DNA of 7,351 bases from JBBSOW01 sp038259365 (lineage in GTDB: Bacteria > Actinomycetota > Actinomycetes > Propionibacteriales > Propionibacteriaceae). Under the pieces are notes generated by a model. It saw nothing but the letters and a program-made list of their open reading frames with translations, was not told where the DNA came from and searched no databases. The stretch lies in contig JBBSOW010000140.1 of assembly GCA_038259365.1 (NCBI GenBank), positions 1-7,351 of the forward strand, written 5' to 3'. Positions 1 to 6,022 of the stretch are shown here, in pieces. A program made the translations under genes and the position numbers. The number at the start of each line of letters is the position of its first letter. Within the stretch, counting starts at the first letter, position 1.

Positions 1-17
1 ACGGGATATACGCCGCG

Positions 18-73
18 GGGACGCAGCGACCACGGGGAGCAGAGGTGCGCGCATGCCACCGGCGCTGCGTCCC
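18..73. repeat. 11-bp perfect inverted repeat, 34-base spacer
   Basis: The arm GGGACGCAGCG at 18-28 is perfectly complementary to CGCTGCGTCCC at 63-73, extended outward by one G-T and one C-G pair (17/74 and 16/75). The spacer contains the small palindromes GCGCGC and GCATGC. It could be a transcript hairpin or a protein-binding or recombination site. No gene is assigned on either side, so the role is unknown. Confidence 0.6.
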
Positions 74-108
74 TGACCGGCCGGGCGGTAAACCAAAGGT
101 GCGTCATA

Positions 109-150
109 GCGCCGCGAGTGACCGAGGTCCAGCCCCCGGATTCGCGGCGC
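109..150. repeat. 9-bp inverted repeat just downstream of the small minus-strand frame
   Basis: GCGCCGCGA at 109-117 pairs perfectly with TCGCGGCGC at 142-150, and the stem continues inward with a G-T and a T-A pair. Read on the minus strand, the hairpin starts 17 bases after the stop codon of the 168-350 frame. It is a GC-rich stem without a clear T-run, as is usual for actinobacterial terminators, so it may end that transcript. A second inverted repeat interleaves with it (119-128 with 159-170), so both cannot form fully at once. Confidence 0.5.
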
Positions 151-170
151 CTAGGGCAACCTCGGGGTCA
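119..170. repeat. Interleaved inverted repeat overlapping a stop codon
   Basis: TGACCGAGGT at 119-128 pairs with ACCTCGGGGTCA at 159-170 if two G residues bulge out; seven of the pairs (122-128 with 159-165) are contiguous. Bases 168-170 are also the minus-strand stop codon of the small frame at 168-350. This repeat shares bases with the inside of the 109-150 hairpin, giving a mutually exclusive or pseudoknot-like arrangement. Confidence 0.45.
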
Positions 171-350
171 GCGGTGGCGGACGGTCCGCTCGACAAGGAT
201 TTCGGTCGGGGAGAGAACGGTGAGGCGGCGGGCATCCCCGCTCGCGAGGTCGAGAGCGGTCTTCCAGGCGGCGGGGTCAGGACGAGAGGAGGTAACGACT
301 CCGACGCGCCGAGAAGTGTTGGAGCTACGGACACGCGAGCTGTGGGCCAT
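168..350 (-). CDS. Possible small hypothetical protein, 60 aa
   Basis: I do not recognise this product. The frame encodes 60 residues: an Arg/Ser-rich first third, then a more ordered-looking part (residues 23-60) with RPDPAAW, a predicted short helix (ALDLASGDARRL) and a predicted strand near TEILVER. In residues 23-60 most third positions are G or C, as expected for a real gene in this genome. The ATG has no Shine-Dalgarno sequence, but the hexamer TAACAT (357-362) sits exactly six bases upstream, which fits a leaderless transcript. The stop codon is part of an inverted repeat and is followed by a GC-rich hairpin. The other possibility is the 3' remnant of a larger decayed gene, because the frame closes just upstream of the ATG. 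Real existence is uncertain. Confidence 0.3.
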   Translation of the reverse strand: MAHSSRVRSSNTSRRVGVVTSSRPDPAAWKTALDLASGDARRLTVLSPTEILVERTVRHR

Positions 351-356
351 GTCTCA

Positions 357-362
357 ATGTTA
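357..362 (-). promoter_or_regulatory. Possible -10 box for a leaderless start of the small frame
   Basis: Minus-strand TAACAT matches TANNNT and is separated by six bases from the ATG at 350-348, so transcription would start at the A of the start codon. No convincing -35 is seen. A match of this quality is easily found by chance, so it only supports the small frame weakly. Confidence 0.25.
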
Positions 363-492
363 GGGCGGCAACGCCGTCTGCGAGGACACCAAGCGTCTCC
401 CCTGGACATCTGGGACTGCTACACCATTTGGTGAGGCTACCTGGGTCGACGCTTGATCTGCGGGGCTGTCCGGTCTGTCGAATGGGTGAGTA

Positions 493-509
493 CCATTGTG
501 TCGCAATGG
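493..509. repeat. 17-bp operator-like palindrome
   Basis: CCATTG at 493-498 and CAATGG at 504-509 are perfectly complementary around a 5-base centre. The size and spacing suit a dimeric helix-turn-helix regulator, or a small hairpin, but no gene starts nearby on either strand, so its target is unclear. Confidence 0.4.
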
Positions 510-787
510 AATGACTGTACGGGCGATGCGTTGGTGCACCGAAAGAGACCGTGGGCTCTGGTCCCATTCAACATCGACCTAGAACACGATTCTCAGGCGT
601 GCCCAGGCCAGCTCCACTACAAGAGGACATCAGTGCACTGGTGGTTGGGGGGGCCACGATCGTCGAACTCGACTCTGCCACAACCTGAGGCACCCCACGG
701 ATCGTTGAGATCTCGCTATGCCGCCACAGGGGGAGCCGCGTCAGTCCTTGCTGGTCGTCGATGAGGAATAGGTGCGCGAAGGTCGCG

Positions 788-806
788 CGGAGGTAGGTAC
801 CCTCCG
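788..806 (-). terminator. Hairpin after the PucR-family gene, possible terminator
   Basis: CGGAGG (788-793) pairs with CCTCCG (801-806) across a 7-base loop. On the minus strand it begins 12 bases after the regulator stop codon (819-821). There is no T-run, so it would be a weak or Rho-assisted terminator. An alternative pairing of CCTC (801-804) with GAGG (810-813) competes with it. Confidence 0.35.
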
Positions 807-818
807 ATCGAGGTGGAG

Positions 819-1895
819 CTATCGGCGCCGGAGGTTGTGGTCGTGCGCCTGAACAGCGACGGCTAACGCGAGGAGGTCTGTGGTGACGAAGGGATCTCTG
901 CCGGTGAGTCCTTTGATGATCCAGAGCCGGTGGCGCACAGTGTTGACGTGGAGGAACTGCTCCTTCGCGGTCCGACCCACGGAGAGATCCTGTTCAAGGA
1001 ATGTACGGAGAGTTTCCAGGTAGGTCGGTGAGGCGTGGTCCCCTGCAGCAATCAAGGGCTCGATGAGGTGCACGACAAAGGGCCGCAACCGCGCCTCGGG
1101 GATCCCATCGAGCAGGAGCGCGAACGATGTCACGTCGTCGGGGCCGCAGGGTTCTCCACCTACGGGAGCCGCTGCCAGGGCCAGTTGCGAGGTGAAGAGC
1201 GCTGAGCCAAGGTCTGCTAGGTCCGCAGGGTCGGCGAAACCGCAGCGCAGCGTTGTGGACCGGGCGGCGGTGAGGACCGGGGCCAGCGAGCCTGAGATGG
1301 TCACGGTGCGTTCGCTGGTCTCTGCCACCAGTCCTGCTTCGAAATGACCGATCAAGTTAGCTGCTGATCCGCGAGGCCAGCTCGCTACCACGAGAGCAAC
1401 AGGTTCGAGCGAATGCTCGGCGAGTACGTCGCGCAACGATTGCGGCCGGGCCAAACCAGACTGAATGAGTTCGATGATTCGACCGAGCGCTTCTGCCTCC
1501 GTGGCTTCACCCCGGAGCCTGTCGACGACGTCAGCGATGTCCAAGAAGGCGATCCCATATGGCAACGTGAGCAGTGGGAGGCCCGCCCTTTCACACGTCT
1601 CAACCAGGCCCTTTGGTGGGCGCTCATGGACGTCACCGAGGCCGAAGCACACGGCGGCGGCGCAGCCCGCGACCGCTTCAACGAAAGTCTGGATCGCGGC
1701 GGCGGATGACAGCGACGAGCCCACGGTGCACACGAGCTCGTCGTGGCGCAGGTATGGCTTTGGGTCGACGAGCTCGGTCGTCTGCACCCATCGGATCGGG
1801 CGGGTGAGGTCGGCTCCGGACGTGACCAAGGAGATGCCGAGGCCTGGTTCACCGATCAGGTGGGCCACCGTGCACGTCGCGAGGTCCTCAACCAT
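819..1895 (-). CDS. PucR-family transcriptional regulator
   Basis: The 358-residue product has the PucR layout. Residues about 8-125 form the N-terminal purine-catabolism-regulator-type sensing domain, with the typical GADLTRPIRWVQTTELVDP stretch (27-45) and DELVCTVGSSL (52-62). A middle CdaR/GGDEF-like region follows at about 150-270. The C-terminal helix-turn-helix is at about 293-347, with LETLRTFLEQDLS, a conserved HVNTVRHRL recognition-helix motif and a closing LLALAVAV helix. It is shorter than the roughly 500-residue members because the middle region is compact. PucR proteins bind small ligands and usually regulate an adjacent catabolic operon for nitrogen compounds. It is divergent from the permease operon, its likely target. 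The ATG has no Shine-Dalgarno sequence but a -10-like TACATT lies six bases upstream, so a leaderless mRNA is likely. The ligand cannot be told from sequence. Confidence 0.9.
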   Translation of the reverse strand: MVEDLATCTVAHLIGEPGLGISLVTSGADLTRPIRWVQTTELVDPKPYLRHDELVCTVGSSLSSAAAIQTFVEAVAGCAAAVCFGLGDVHERPPKGLVETCERAGLPLLTLPYGIAFLDIADVVDRLRGEATEAEALGRIIELIQSGLARPQSLRDVLAEHSLEPVALVVASWPRGSAANLIGHFEAGLVAETSERTVTISGSLAPVLTAARSTTLRCGFADPADLADLGSALFTSQLALAAAPVGGEPCGPDDVTSFALLLDGIPEARLRPFVVHLIEPLIAAGDHASPTYLETLRTFLEQDLSVGRTAKEQFLHVNTVRHRLWIIKGLTGRDPFVTTDLLALAVAVQAHDHNLRRR

Positions 1896-1901
1896 GGGGC
1901 G

Positions 1902-1907
1902 AATGTA
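1902..1907 (-). promoter_or_regulatory. -10 box for leaderless transcription of the PucR-family gene
   Basis: Minus-strand TACATT (TANNNT) is followed by exactly six bases and then the ATG, placing the transcript start on the start codon. With a 17-base spacer the -35 position would be 1925-1930 (CAACCG on the minus strand). That is a poor -35 match, but it overlaps an inverted-repeat arm, suggesting regulated or autoregulated transcription. Confidence 0.45.
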
Positions 1908-1925
1908 GACCTAGCGGCGCCAGAC

Positions 1926-1967
1926 GGTTGGACTTTCGCACAACCACCATGCCGTGAGTTGTGACTC
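1926..1967. promoter_or_regulatory. Overlapping inverted repeats, candidate PucR operator
   Basis: Three inverted repeats overlap in the middle of the divergent intergenic region: GGTTG (1926-1930) with CAACC (1941-1945); CACAAC (1939-1944) with GTTGTG (1958-1963); and GAGT (1956-1959) with ACTC (1964-1967) around TGTG. The repeated GTTG/CAAC half-site suggests several dimer sites. The first arm overlaps the expected -35 position of the regulator promoter, and the site is about 100 bases upstream of the permease start, so one set of sites could control both directions. Assignment to PucR rests on position only. Confidence 0.45.
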
Positions 1968-2053
1968 GGCACCTTCTGTCACCCGAGCCCTTGCCCGACG
2001 ATCGCTCGAGCCTTCACCGTAGGCCCTAGCTTCACCACCAGCGCCCGCACACC

Positions 2054-2058
2054 GGAGG
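2054..2058 (+). promoter_or_regulatory. Ribosome-binding site of the permease
   Basis: GGAGG lies six bases before the ATG at 2065. It is a strong Shine-Dalgarno match and fixes this start. I could not assign a confident promoter between 1968 and 2053; TAGCTT at 2027-2032 is a weak -10 candidate without a matching -35. Confidence 0.8.
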
Positions 2059-2064
2059 CTCCAC

Positions 2065-3543
2065 ATGTCGCAGACCGTCAACCCCGATCACGTGCTCAAA
2101 CGCGAGTTCTCCCTCTGGTCGTCCTTCGCGTTCGCGTTCGCCTTCATCTCGCCGATCGTCGCCCTCTATGGCATCTTCGGGCTGGCCATCGGCGCGGCGG
2201 GACCGAGCTTCTGGTGGGCCTTCCTCGTCGTCTTTGGCGGTCAGCTGCTCGTTGCCTTCGTCTTCGCCATGCTTGTCTCACGCTGGCCGCTCGAGGGGTC
2301 GATCTACCAGTGGTCCCGCCGGCTCATTGGGAGCGGCTATGGCTGGTTCGCCGGATGGACGTACATGTGGACCCTGGTCATCGCCATGGTGGCCGTTGGC
2401 CTGGGCGCAGCCGGGTTCGTCGCCAACATCGCGGGGAGCGACGCGCCTACTGGCACCACGAGGGCACTCATCGCCCTGGTGATTCTGCTACTTGCCACCG
2501 GGTTGAACCTGATCGGCCGCCGAGGTCTGAAGATCTTCATGACGGCAAGCATCATCGCGGAGGTCGTCGGCTCTCTCGGTCTTGGCACTTGGCTTTTGCT
2601 GGCCCACAGAGTCAACCCGCTCTCCGTTCTCACCGAGGGCAACGGCGGCGCCGGAGGCTACTTCGCCATCTCCGGACCCTTCCTCGTTGCCGTCATGTTC
2701 GTCGGGTGGTCGTTCGTAGGGTTCGAAAGCGCTGGCGCCATCGCTGAGGAAGTTCACGAGCCGCGGCGCAACCTGCCCAAAGCCGTCATCTCCTTCATCG
2801 TTCTGATCGCGATCGTGGTCATGTACTCCAGTCTCGCGATCATCCTCGCAATCCCCGACCTGGGCGCGGTGGCCTCCGGAGAGGTAGCGGACCCCGTCTA
2901 CGAGACTCTGACAAGCGCGCTCGGCCCCTCGATCGCCAAACCCGTGGAGATCCTGTTCCTCATCGGCTTCGTCGCGAGCTTCCTGGCGCTGCAGACATCC
3001 GCCTCACGCGTCATCTGGTCCTACGCCCGGGACGAAGCCCTTCCCGGGTCTCGCGTCCTCGGCAAACTGAGCACCGGTCAACGCATCCCGGTCAACGCCA
3101 TCCTTGTGACAACAGTCATCGGCATGGCCCTTCTACTGCTGAGCCGCGTTGCCGAGAACGTCTACACGATCATGGTGAACTTCACCTCCGGCGGGTTCTA
3201 CCTGGCCTTCCTCTTCCCGCTGGTGGGCTTCGTCGTCGCCCTGGTCCGAGGCGCGTGGCGGGACGGCCCCTTCACCCTCGGCCGCCTCACACCCGTGATT
3301 GCCGTCATCGCGATGGTTTGGGCGGTCCTGCAGTTCCTCAACATCTCTTGGCCGCGCCCCGTGTACGACGGCCAGCGCTACCTCGACTGGTCAGTCTGGT
3401 TGGCGGTGCTCGTCCTGGGAGCGATTGGGTTGGCGATCTATCTCAGCGTTCGCGACCGTCTCGTCCCGGCATCCCTCATCGATGCGGAAGAGGAGTCCGA
3501 CGAAGACGCGGACCTTCGGCGGAGAGAGACGGTTGGCGAATGA
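2065..3543 (+). CDS. APC-superfamily amino acid/polyamine permease
   Basis: The 492-residue protein has about 12 hydrophobic segments (near 19-42, 47-71, 95-121, 133-151, 157-180, 203-225, 239-263, 290-312, 343-361, 370-394, 408-428 and 441-461), the topology and length usual for APC secondary transporters. Family signatures include PLEGSIYQWSRRL (75-87) after segment 2, GFESAGAIAEEVHEPRRNLP (219-238) after segment 6, and ARDEALPGSRVL (321-332) after segment 8. These resemble the subgroup of amino acid, choline and GABA permeases. It is expected to import the operon's substrate across the cytoplasmic membrane, coupled to protons or sodium. The C-terminal tail is cytoplasmic and strongly acidic (about 474-483). 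As first gene of the operon it has the best ribosome-binding site, and its stop overlaps the next start (ATGA). Substrate unknown; an amine or guanidino compound is inferred from context. Confidence 0.92.
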   Translation: MSQTVNPDHVLKREFSLWSSFAFAFAFISPIVALYGIFGLAIGAAGPSFWWAFLVVFGGQLLVAFVFAMLVSRWPLEGSIYQWSRRLIGSGYGWFAGWTYMWTLVIAMVAVGLGAAGFVANIAGSDAPTGTTRALIALVILLLATGLNLIGRRGLKIFMTASIIAEVVGSLGLGTWLLLAHRVNPLSVLTEGNGGAGGYFAISGPFLVAVMFVGWSFVGFESAGAIAEEVHEPRRNLPKAVISFIVLIAIVVMYSSLAIILAIPDLGAVASGEVADPVYETLTSALGPSIAKPVEILFLIGFVASFLALQTSASRVIWSYARDEALPGSRVLGKLSTGQRIPVNAILVTTVIGMALLLLSRVAENVYTIMVNFTSGGFYLAFLFPLVGFVVALVRGAWRDGPFTLGRLTPVIAVIAMVWAVLQFLNISWPRPVYDGQRYLDWSVWLAVLVLGAIGLAIYLSVRDRLVPASLIDAEEESDEDADLRRRETVGE

Positions 3544-4271
3544 ACACTGAGCCTGACCCCATCCGCGACCCAGCCAGCCGGAACAGGGTTGCGGTCGTGA
3601 CAGGTGCTGCCAGCGGCATCGGCGCCGCCATCGCAAACGAGTTGACTTCGCGGGGGTGGCGGGTGGGCGGCCTCGACCTTGTAGATAGTCCCCGGTGCGA
3701 AATGAGCGCCATGGTCGACGTCACCGACGCCTCGGGAGTGGCCGCCGCCATCGATACTCTCCGCAACGGCCTCGGGCCGATCGACGCGGCGGTGTCGGTC
3801 GCCGGGCACTACGCGATGGCCCCGATCAGCGAGATCTCACTTCAGCAGTGGACCACCATGCTCCGTGTTCACCTCGGAGGGCTTCGCAACCTGTGCAAGA
3901 GCGTCCTACCCGACATGCTTGAACGCGGAACCGGCAACATCGTCGCGATCACGAGCGAACTCGCGATCGGGGGTGGCGACGGCGATGCCCACTACGCCTC
4001 CGCCAAGGGCGCCACTATCGGTTTCATGCGCTCGCTCGCCGCGGAGGTCGCGCCAAAAGGCGTCCGTGTCAACGGGGTCGCCCCTGGGCCAACCGACACC
4101 CCACTCCTGGCAGCGGACTCGCCGTGGCGGGCCGCGGAGTACCTCAGGACGCTGCCGATAGGGCGGCTGGGTTCCCCCGAGGAAGTCGCCCTGTGCGTGG
4201 CGTGGCTCGTGGAGGAAGGCACCTTCTGTGCTGGCGAGATCCTCAACCCCAATGCCGGGGCGGTGATCTGA
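3540..4271 (+). CDS. SDR family NAD(P)-dependent oxidoreductase (first of a pair)
   Basis: The 243-residue protein is a classical short-chain dehydrogenase. The Rossmann motif TGAASGIG is at 21-28, an Asp ending the second strand (D46) suggests NAD(H) preference, and the catalytic residues S139, Y152 and K156 (YxxxK) are present, followed by APGPTDTP at 181-188. Two positions depart from consensus: the NNAG strand motif reads SVAG (86-89), and the usual tetrad Asn is His (H111, in VHLGG). The frame is open 95 codons further upstream, but that would run inside the permease. The ATG at 3540 overlapping the permease stop, with GGAGAGAG 11 bases before it, is the sensible start. It probably oxidises a hydroxyl group of the transported compound or a downstream intermediate; the substrate is not predictable. 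Confidence 0.9.
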   Translation: MNTEPDPIRDPASRNRVAVVTGAASGIGAAIANELTSRGWRVGGLDLVDSPRCEMSAMVDVTDASGVAAAIDTLRNGLGPIDAAVSVAGHYAMAPISEISLQQWTTMLRVHLGGLRNLCKSVLPDMLERGTGNIVAITSELAIGGGDGDAHYASAKGATIGFMRSLAAEVAPKGVRVNGVAPGPTDTPLLAADSPWRAAEYLRTLPIGRLGSPEEVALCVAWLVEEGTFCAGEILNPNAGAVI

Positions 4272-4272
4272 G

Positions 4273-5037
4273 ATGGCGGGATACCTCACAGGTCGTGTCG
4301 CACTCATCACCGGGGCCGGACAGGGCATGGGCGTCGCCCACGCCAGGCGACTTGCCGCTGACGGAGCGGTCGTGGCGCTCAACGACCTCTCCCCACGCGA
4401 AGAGCTGACTGCTCTCGCTGAAGAACTCGGTGGGGTGACAGCGGTCGGCGACGTCAGCGACCCCGTCGCTGTCGCCCGGATGGTCGAGGGCGTTCAAAAC
4501 CGCCTTGGACCGATCCACATCCTCGTCGCCAACCACGCCTACATGTCCATGTCACCCCTGACCGAAGACGACGAACAGGATTGGTGGCGGGTCATCGACA
4601 CCAACCTCGGCGGAACGTTCCACCTCATCCAGGCCGTCCTGCCGGGGATGCGTTCCCTCGGTGAAGGTCGAATCGTGATCCTCGCGAGCGAATGGGGGGT
4701 CACCGGGTGGCCTGGCGCGACCGCTTACGCGGCTTCGAAAGCCGGGCTCATCTCCCTGACCAAGACGTTGGGGCGCGAGCTGGCATCGGAGGGAATCGTC
4801 GTCAACGCGATCGCGCCGGGAGTCATCGACACCCCTCAACTCCTGGTCGACGCCGAGGCCGCCGAAGTGACCGGCGCGGAGATGCGGGCACAGTATGCGA
4901 GCGGCATACCACTGGGACGGATCGGCGCACCCGAGGAGATCGCGGCAGCGGTTGCGTTGCTCGCTGACCACCGTCTCGGGTCGATGGTCGGTCAGGTTGT
5001 TCAGGTCAACGGTGGCTTCACACGTGGCCGGGTCTAG
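4273..5037 (+). CDS. SDR family NAD(P)-dependent oxidoreductase (second of a pair)
   Basis: A 254-residue classical SDR. The cofactor motif TGAGQGMG is at 13-20, with D38 at the end of the second strand (NAD preference likely). The catalytic tetrad is N111, S139, Y152 and K156, followed by APGVIDTP at 181-188, and the C-terminal VVQVNGGF is typical of the 3-oxoacyl-reductase-like branch. The NNAG motif is altered to ANHA (86-89). The start is one base after the previous SDR's stop, so translation is coupled. The active-site residues have the same numbers as in its neighbour, and both share a Ser-Glu at 139-140, but overall identity is clearly partial, so these are diverged paralogues rather than a recent duplication. 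They may act on successive alcohols or as partners; the sequence does not show which. Confidence 0.9.
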   Translation: MAGYLTGRVALITGAGQGMGVAHARRLAADGAVVALNDLSPREELTALAEELGGVTAVGDVSDPVAVARMVEGVQNRLGPIHILVANHAYMSMSPLTEDDEQDWWRVIDTNLGGTFHLIQAVLPGMRSLGEGRIVILASEWGVTGWPGATAYAASKAGLISLTKTLGRELASEGIVVNAIAPGVIDTPQLLVDAEAAEVTGAEMRAQYASGIPLGRIGAPEEIAAAVALLADHRLGSMVGQVVQVNGGFTRGRV

Positions 5038-5045
5038 AAGGGGAG
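5038..5045 (+). promoter_or_regulatory. Ribosome-binding site that decides the ureohydrolase start
   Basis: AAGGGGAG begins right after the preceding stop codon and ends eight bases before the ATG at 5054. It selects this start over the 53-codon longer open frame beginning at 4895, which would lie inside the SDR gene and encode a non-homologous leader. Confidence 0.75.
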
Positions 5046-5053
5046 TGCGTCCG

Positions 5054-6022
5054 ATGAGCGAGGAGTACGTGCACTACGCCAACGGGAGGGTGGGCCCGGT
5101 CGATGGGAGACATTCCCCTAGGTATGCAGGGTTCCCAACATTTGCGCGCTTGCCCCGCCGTGAGGATGTGCCGGACTTCGACATCGCGGTGTTTGGCGTC
5201 CCATTCGATGCCGGGGTGACGTATCGCCCTGGCGCGAGGTTCGGGCCATCAGCTATCCGCGAGGCCTCTCGGTTGCTCCGGCCCTACAACCCGGCCCAGG
5301 AGGTCAGCCCTTTCGAGATGTCCCAAGTTGTTGACGCCGGGGACATCGTCGCCAACCCGTTTGACATCCCGGAAGCGTTGGAGGCGATCACCGCAGCCAC
5401 AACCGAGCTCATCGGCCCTGCAGGGCGGCCGTTCGTCGCTCTGGGTGGGGATCACACGATCTCTCTGCCTCTGCTGCGTGCAGTGCACGCGGCCCACGGA
5501 CCGATCGCACTGGTTCACTTCGACGCTCACCTGGACACGTGGGACACCTACTTCGGAGCGCCGTGCACTCACGGAACCCCTTTCCGCCGGGCCTCCGAAG
5601 AAGGACTGATCGCCAAGGGGCACTCCGCCCATGTGGGGATCCGCGGATCACTGTACGACCGCCGCGATCTGCTGGACGACACCGAACTCGGATTCACCTG
5701 TATCCACGCCCGGGACCTCGACACCATCGGCGTGTCAGGAGTGGTCGAAAGAGTCCGGGCTCGGGTAGGCGACCGACCGGTGCACGTGTCGATCGACATC
5801 GACGTGCTCGACCCGGCGTTCGCGCCCGGCACCGGCACCCCTGAGGCAGGGGGGCTCACGAGCCGGGAACTGCTCGCCATCTTGCGGGGGATGAGCGACC
5901 TTCGGCTCGTTGGCGCGGACATCGTCGAAGTGGCACCTGTTTACGACCACGCGGAGGTGACGGCGGTGGCAGCAGCACACCTCGCTTTTGAACTCGTCAG
6001 CCTCTTCTCGGTGCGCGCATGA
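5054..6022 (+). CDS. Agmatinase/arginase-family ureohydrolase
   Basis: The 322-residue product is a full-length ureohydrolase, a binuclear manganese enzyme that hydrolyses a guanidino group to urea and an amine. All metal-ligand motifs are present: GGDH (131-134, H134), FDAHLD (156-161; D157, H159, D161) and SIDIDVLDP (246-254; D248, D250). H173 in THGTPF matches the arginase catalytic His, and E292 in VEVAP the guanidinium-binding Glu. The N-terminal VPFDAGVTYRPGARFGPSAIR (49-69) and the GTGTPEAGG loop (259-267) are typical of the agmatinase, guanidinobutyrase and guanidinopropionase branch rather than of true arginases or formiminoglutamases. Exact substrate is therefore open among agmatine, 4-guanidinobutyrate and related compounds. 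It lies 16 bases after an SDR gene, and its stop overlaps the next start. No ornithine or arginine genes are nearby, favouring catabolism. Confidence 0.93.
   Translation: MSEEYVHYANGRVGPVDGRHSPRYAGFPTFARLPRREDVPDFDIAVFGVPFDAGVTYRPGARFGPSAIREASRLLRPYNPAQEVSPFEMSQVVDAGDIVANPFDIPEALEAITAATTELIGPAGRPFVALGGDHTISLPLLRAVHAAHGPIALVHFDAHLDTWDTYFGAPCTHGTPFRRASEEGLIAKGHSAHVGIRGSLYDRRDLLDDTELGFTCIHARDLDTIGVSGVVERVRARVGDRPVHVSIDIDVLDPAFAPGTGTPEAGGLTSRELLAILRGMSDLRLVGADIVEVAPVYDHAEVTAVAAAHLAFELVSLFSVRA

Larger units (their letters stand above)
1..818. other. Region without a recognisable gene, rich in inverted repeats
   Basis: Apart from one possible small minus-strand gene (168-350), I recognise no protein family in either strand here. 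The open frames are short, mutually overlapping, rich in Arg, Ser and Pro, and lack convincing ribosome-binding sites. Local composition is more mixed than in the operon to the right, especially at 420-700, with many codons rare for a high-GC actinobacterium in every frame. What stands out is secondary structure: perfect inverted repeats at 18-28/63-73, 109-117/142-150 and 493-498/504-509, plus a 10-base palindrome at 631-640. No tRNA, rRNA, CRISPR array or insertion sequence with recognisable ends was found. It could be a decayed gene region, the edge of a mobile element, or an intergenic stretch with structured RNA; the sequence does not decide. Confidence 0.6.

Noticed and set aside
1..110. 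Possible minus-strand starts at 110-108 and 54-52 running off the left edge
   Set aside because: The visible 17-35 residues show no homology, and the frames run through the inverted repeats. There is too little sequence to support a gene.
45..434. 129-codon plus-strand open frame
   Set aside because: Composition is Arg/Gly/Asp-rich without any recognisable domain, it carries a poor start context and overlaps a more coding-like minus-strand frame.
631..640. 10-bp palindrome CAGTGCACTG as a mobile-element end
   Set aside because: No second copy, no target duplication and no transposase remnant were found near it.
453..764. 103-codon plus-strand open frame
   Set aside because: It has no domain, no ribosome-binding site and many codons rare for this genome; it looks like chance.
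1465..1908. Long plus-strand open frame antisense to the regulator gene
   Set aside because: It is low-complexity Ser/Ala/Arg-rich, a GC-driven shadow of the clearly conserved PucR frame on the minus strand.
3255..3539. Upstream open extension of the first SDR frame (95 extra codons)
   Set aside because: It lies wholly inside the permease gene, encodes an Arg/Pro-rich shadow peptide and has no SDR homology. The ATG overlapping the permease stop gives a normal-length SDR.
4895..5053. 53-codon N-terminal extension of the ureohydrolase
   Set aside because: It overlaps the second SDR gene and reads as an out-of-frame shadow. A good ribosome-binding site precedes the ATG at 5054, and family homology starts after it.
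5054..6022. Nickel-dependent guanidine hydrolase as the ureohydrolase identity
   Set aside because: No HypA/HypB-like nickel chaperones or guanidine transport or carboxylase genes are in the window, and nothing in the sequence favours it over the guanidino-acid and agmatine enzymes.
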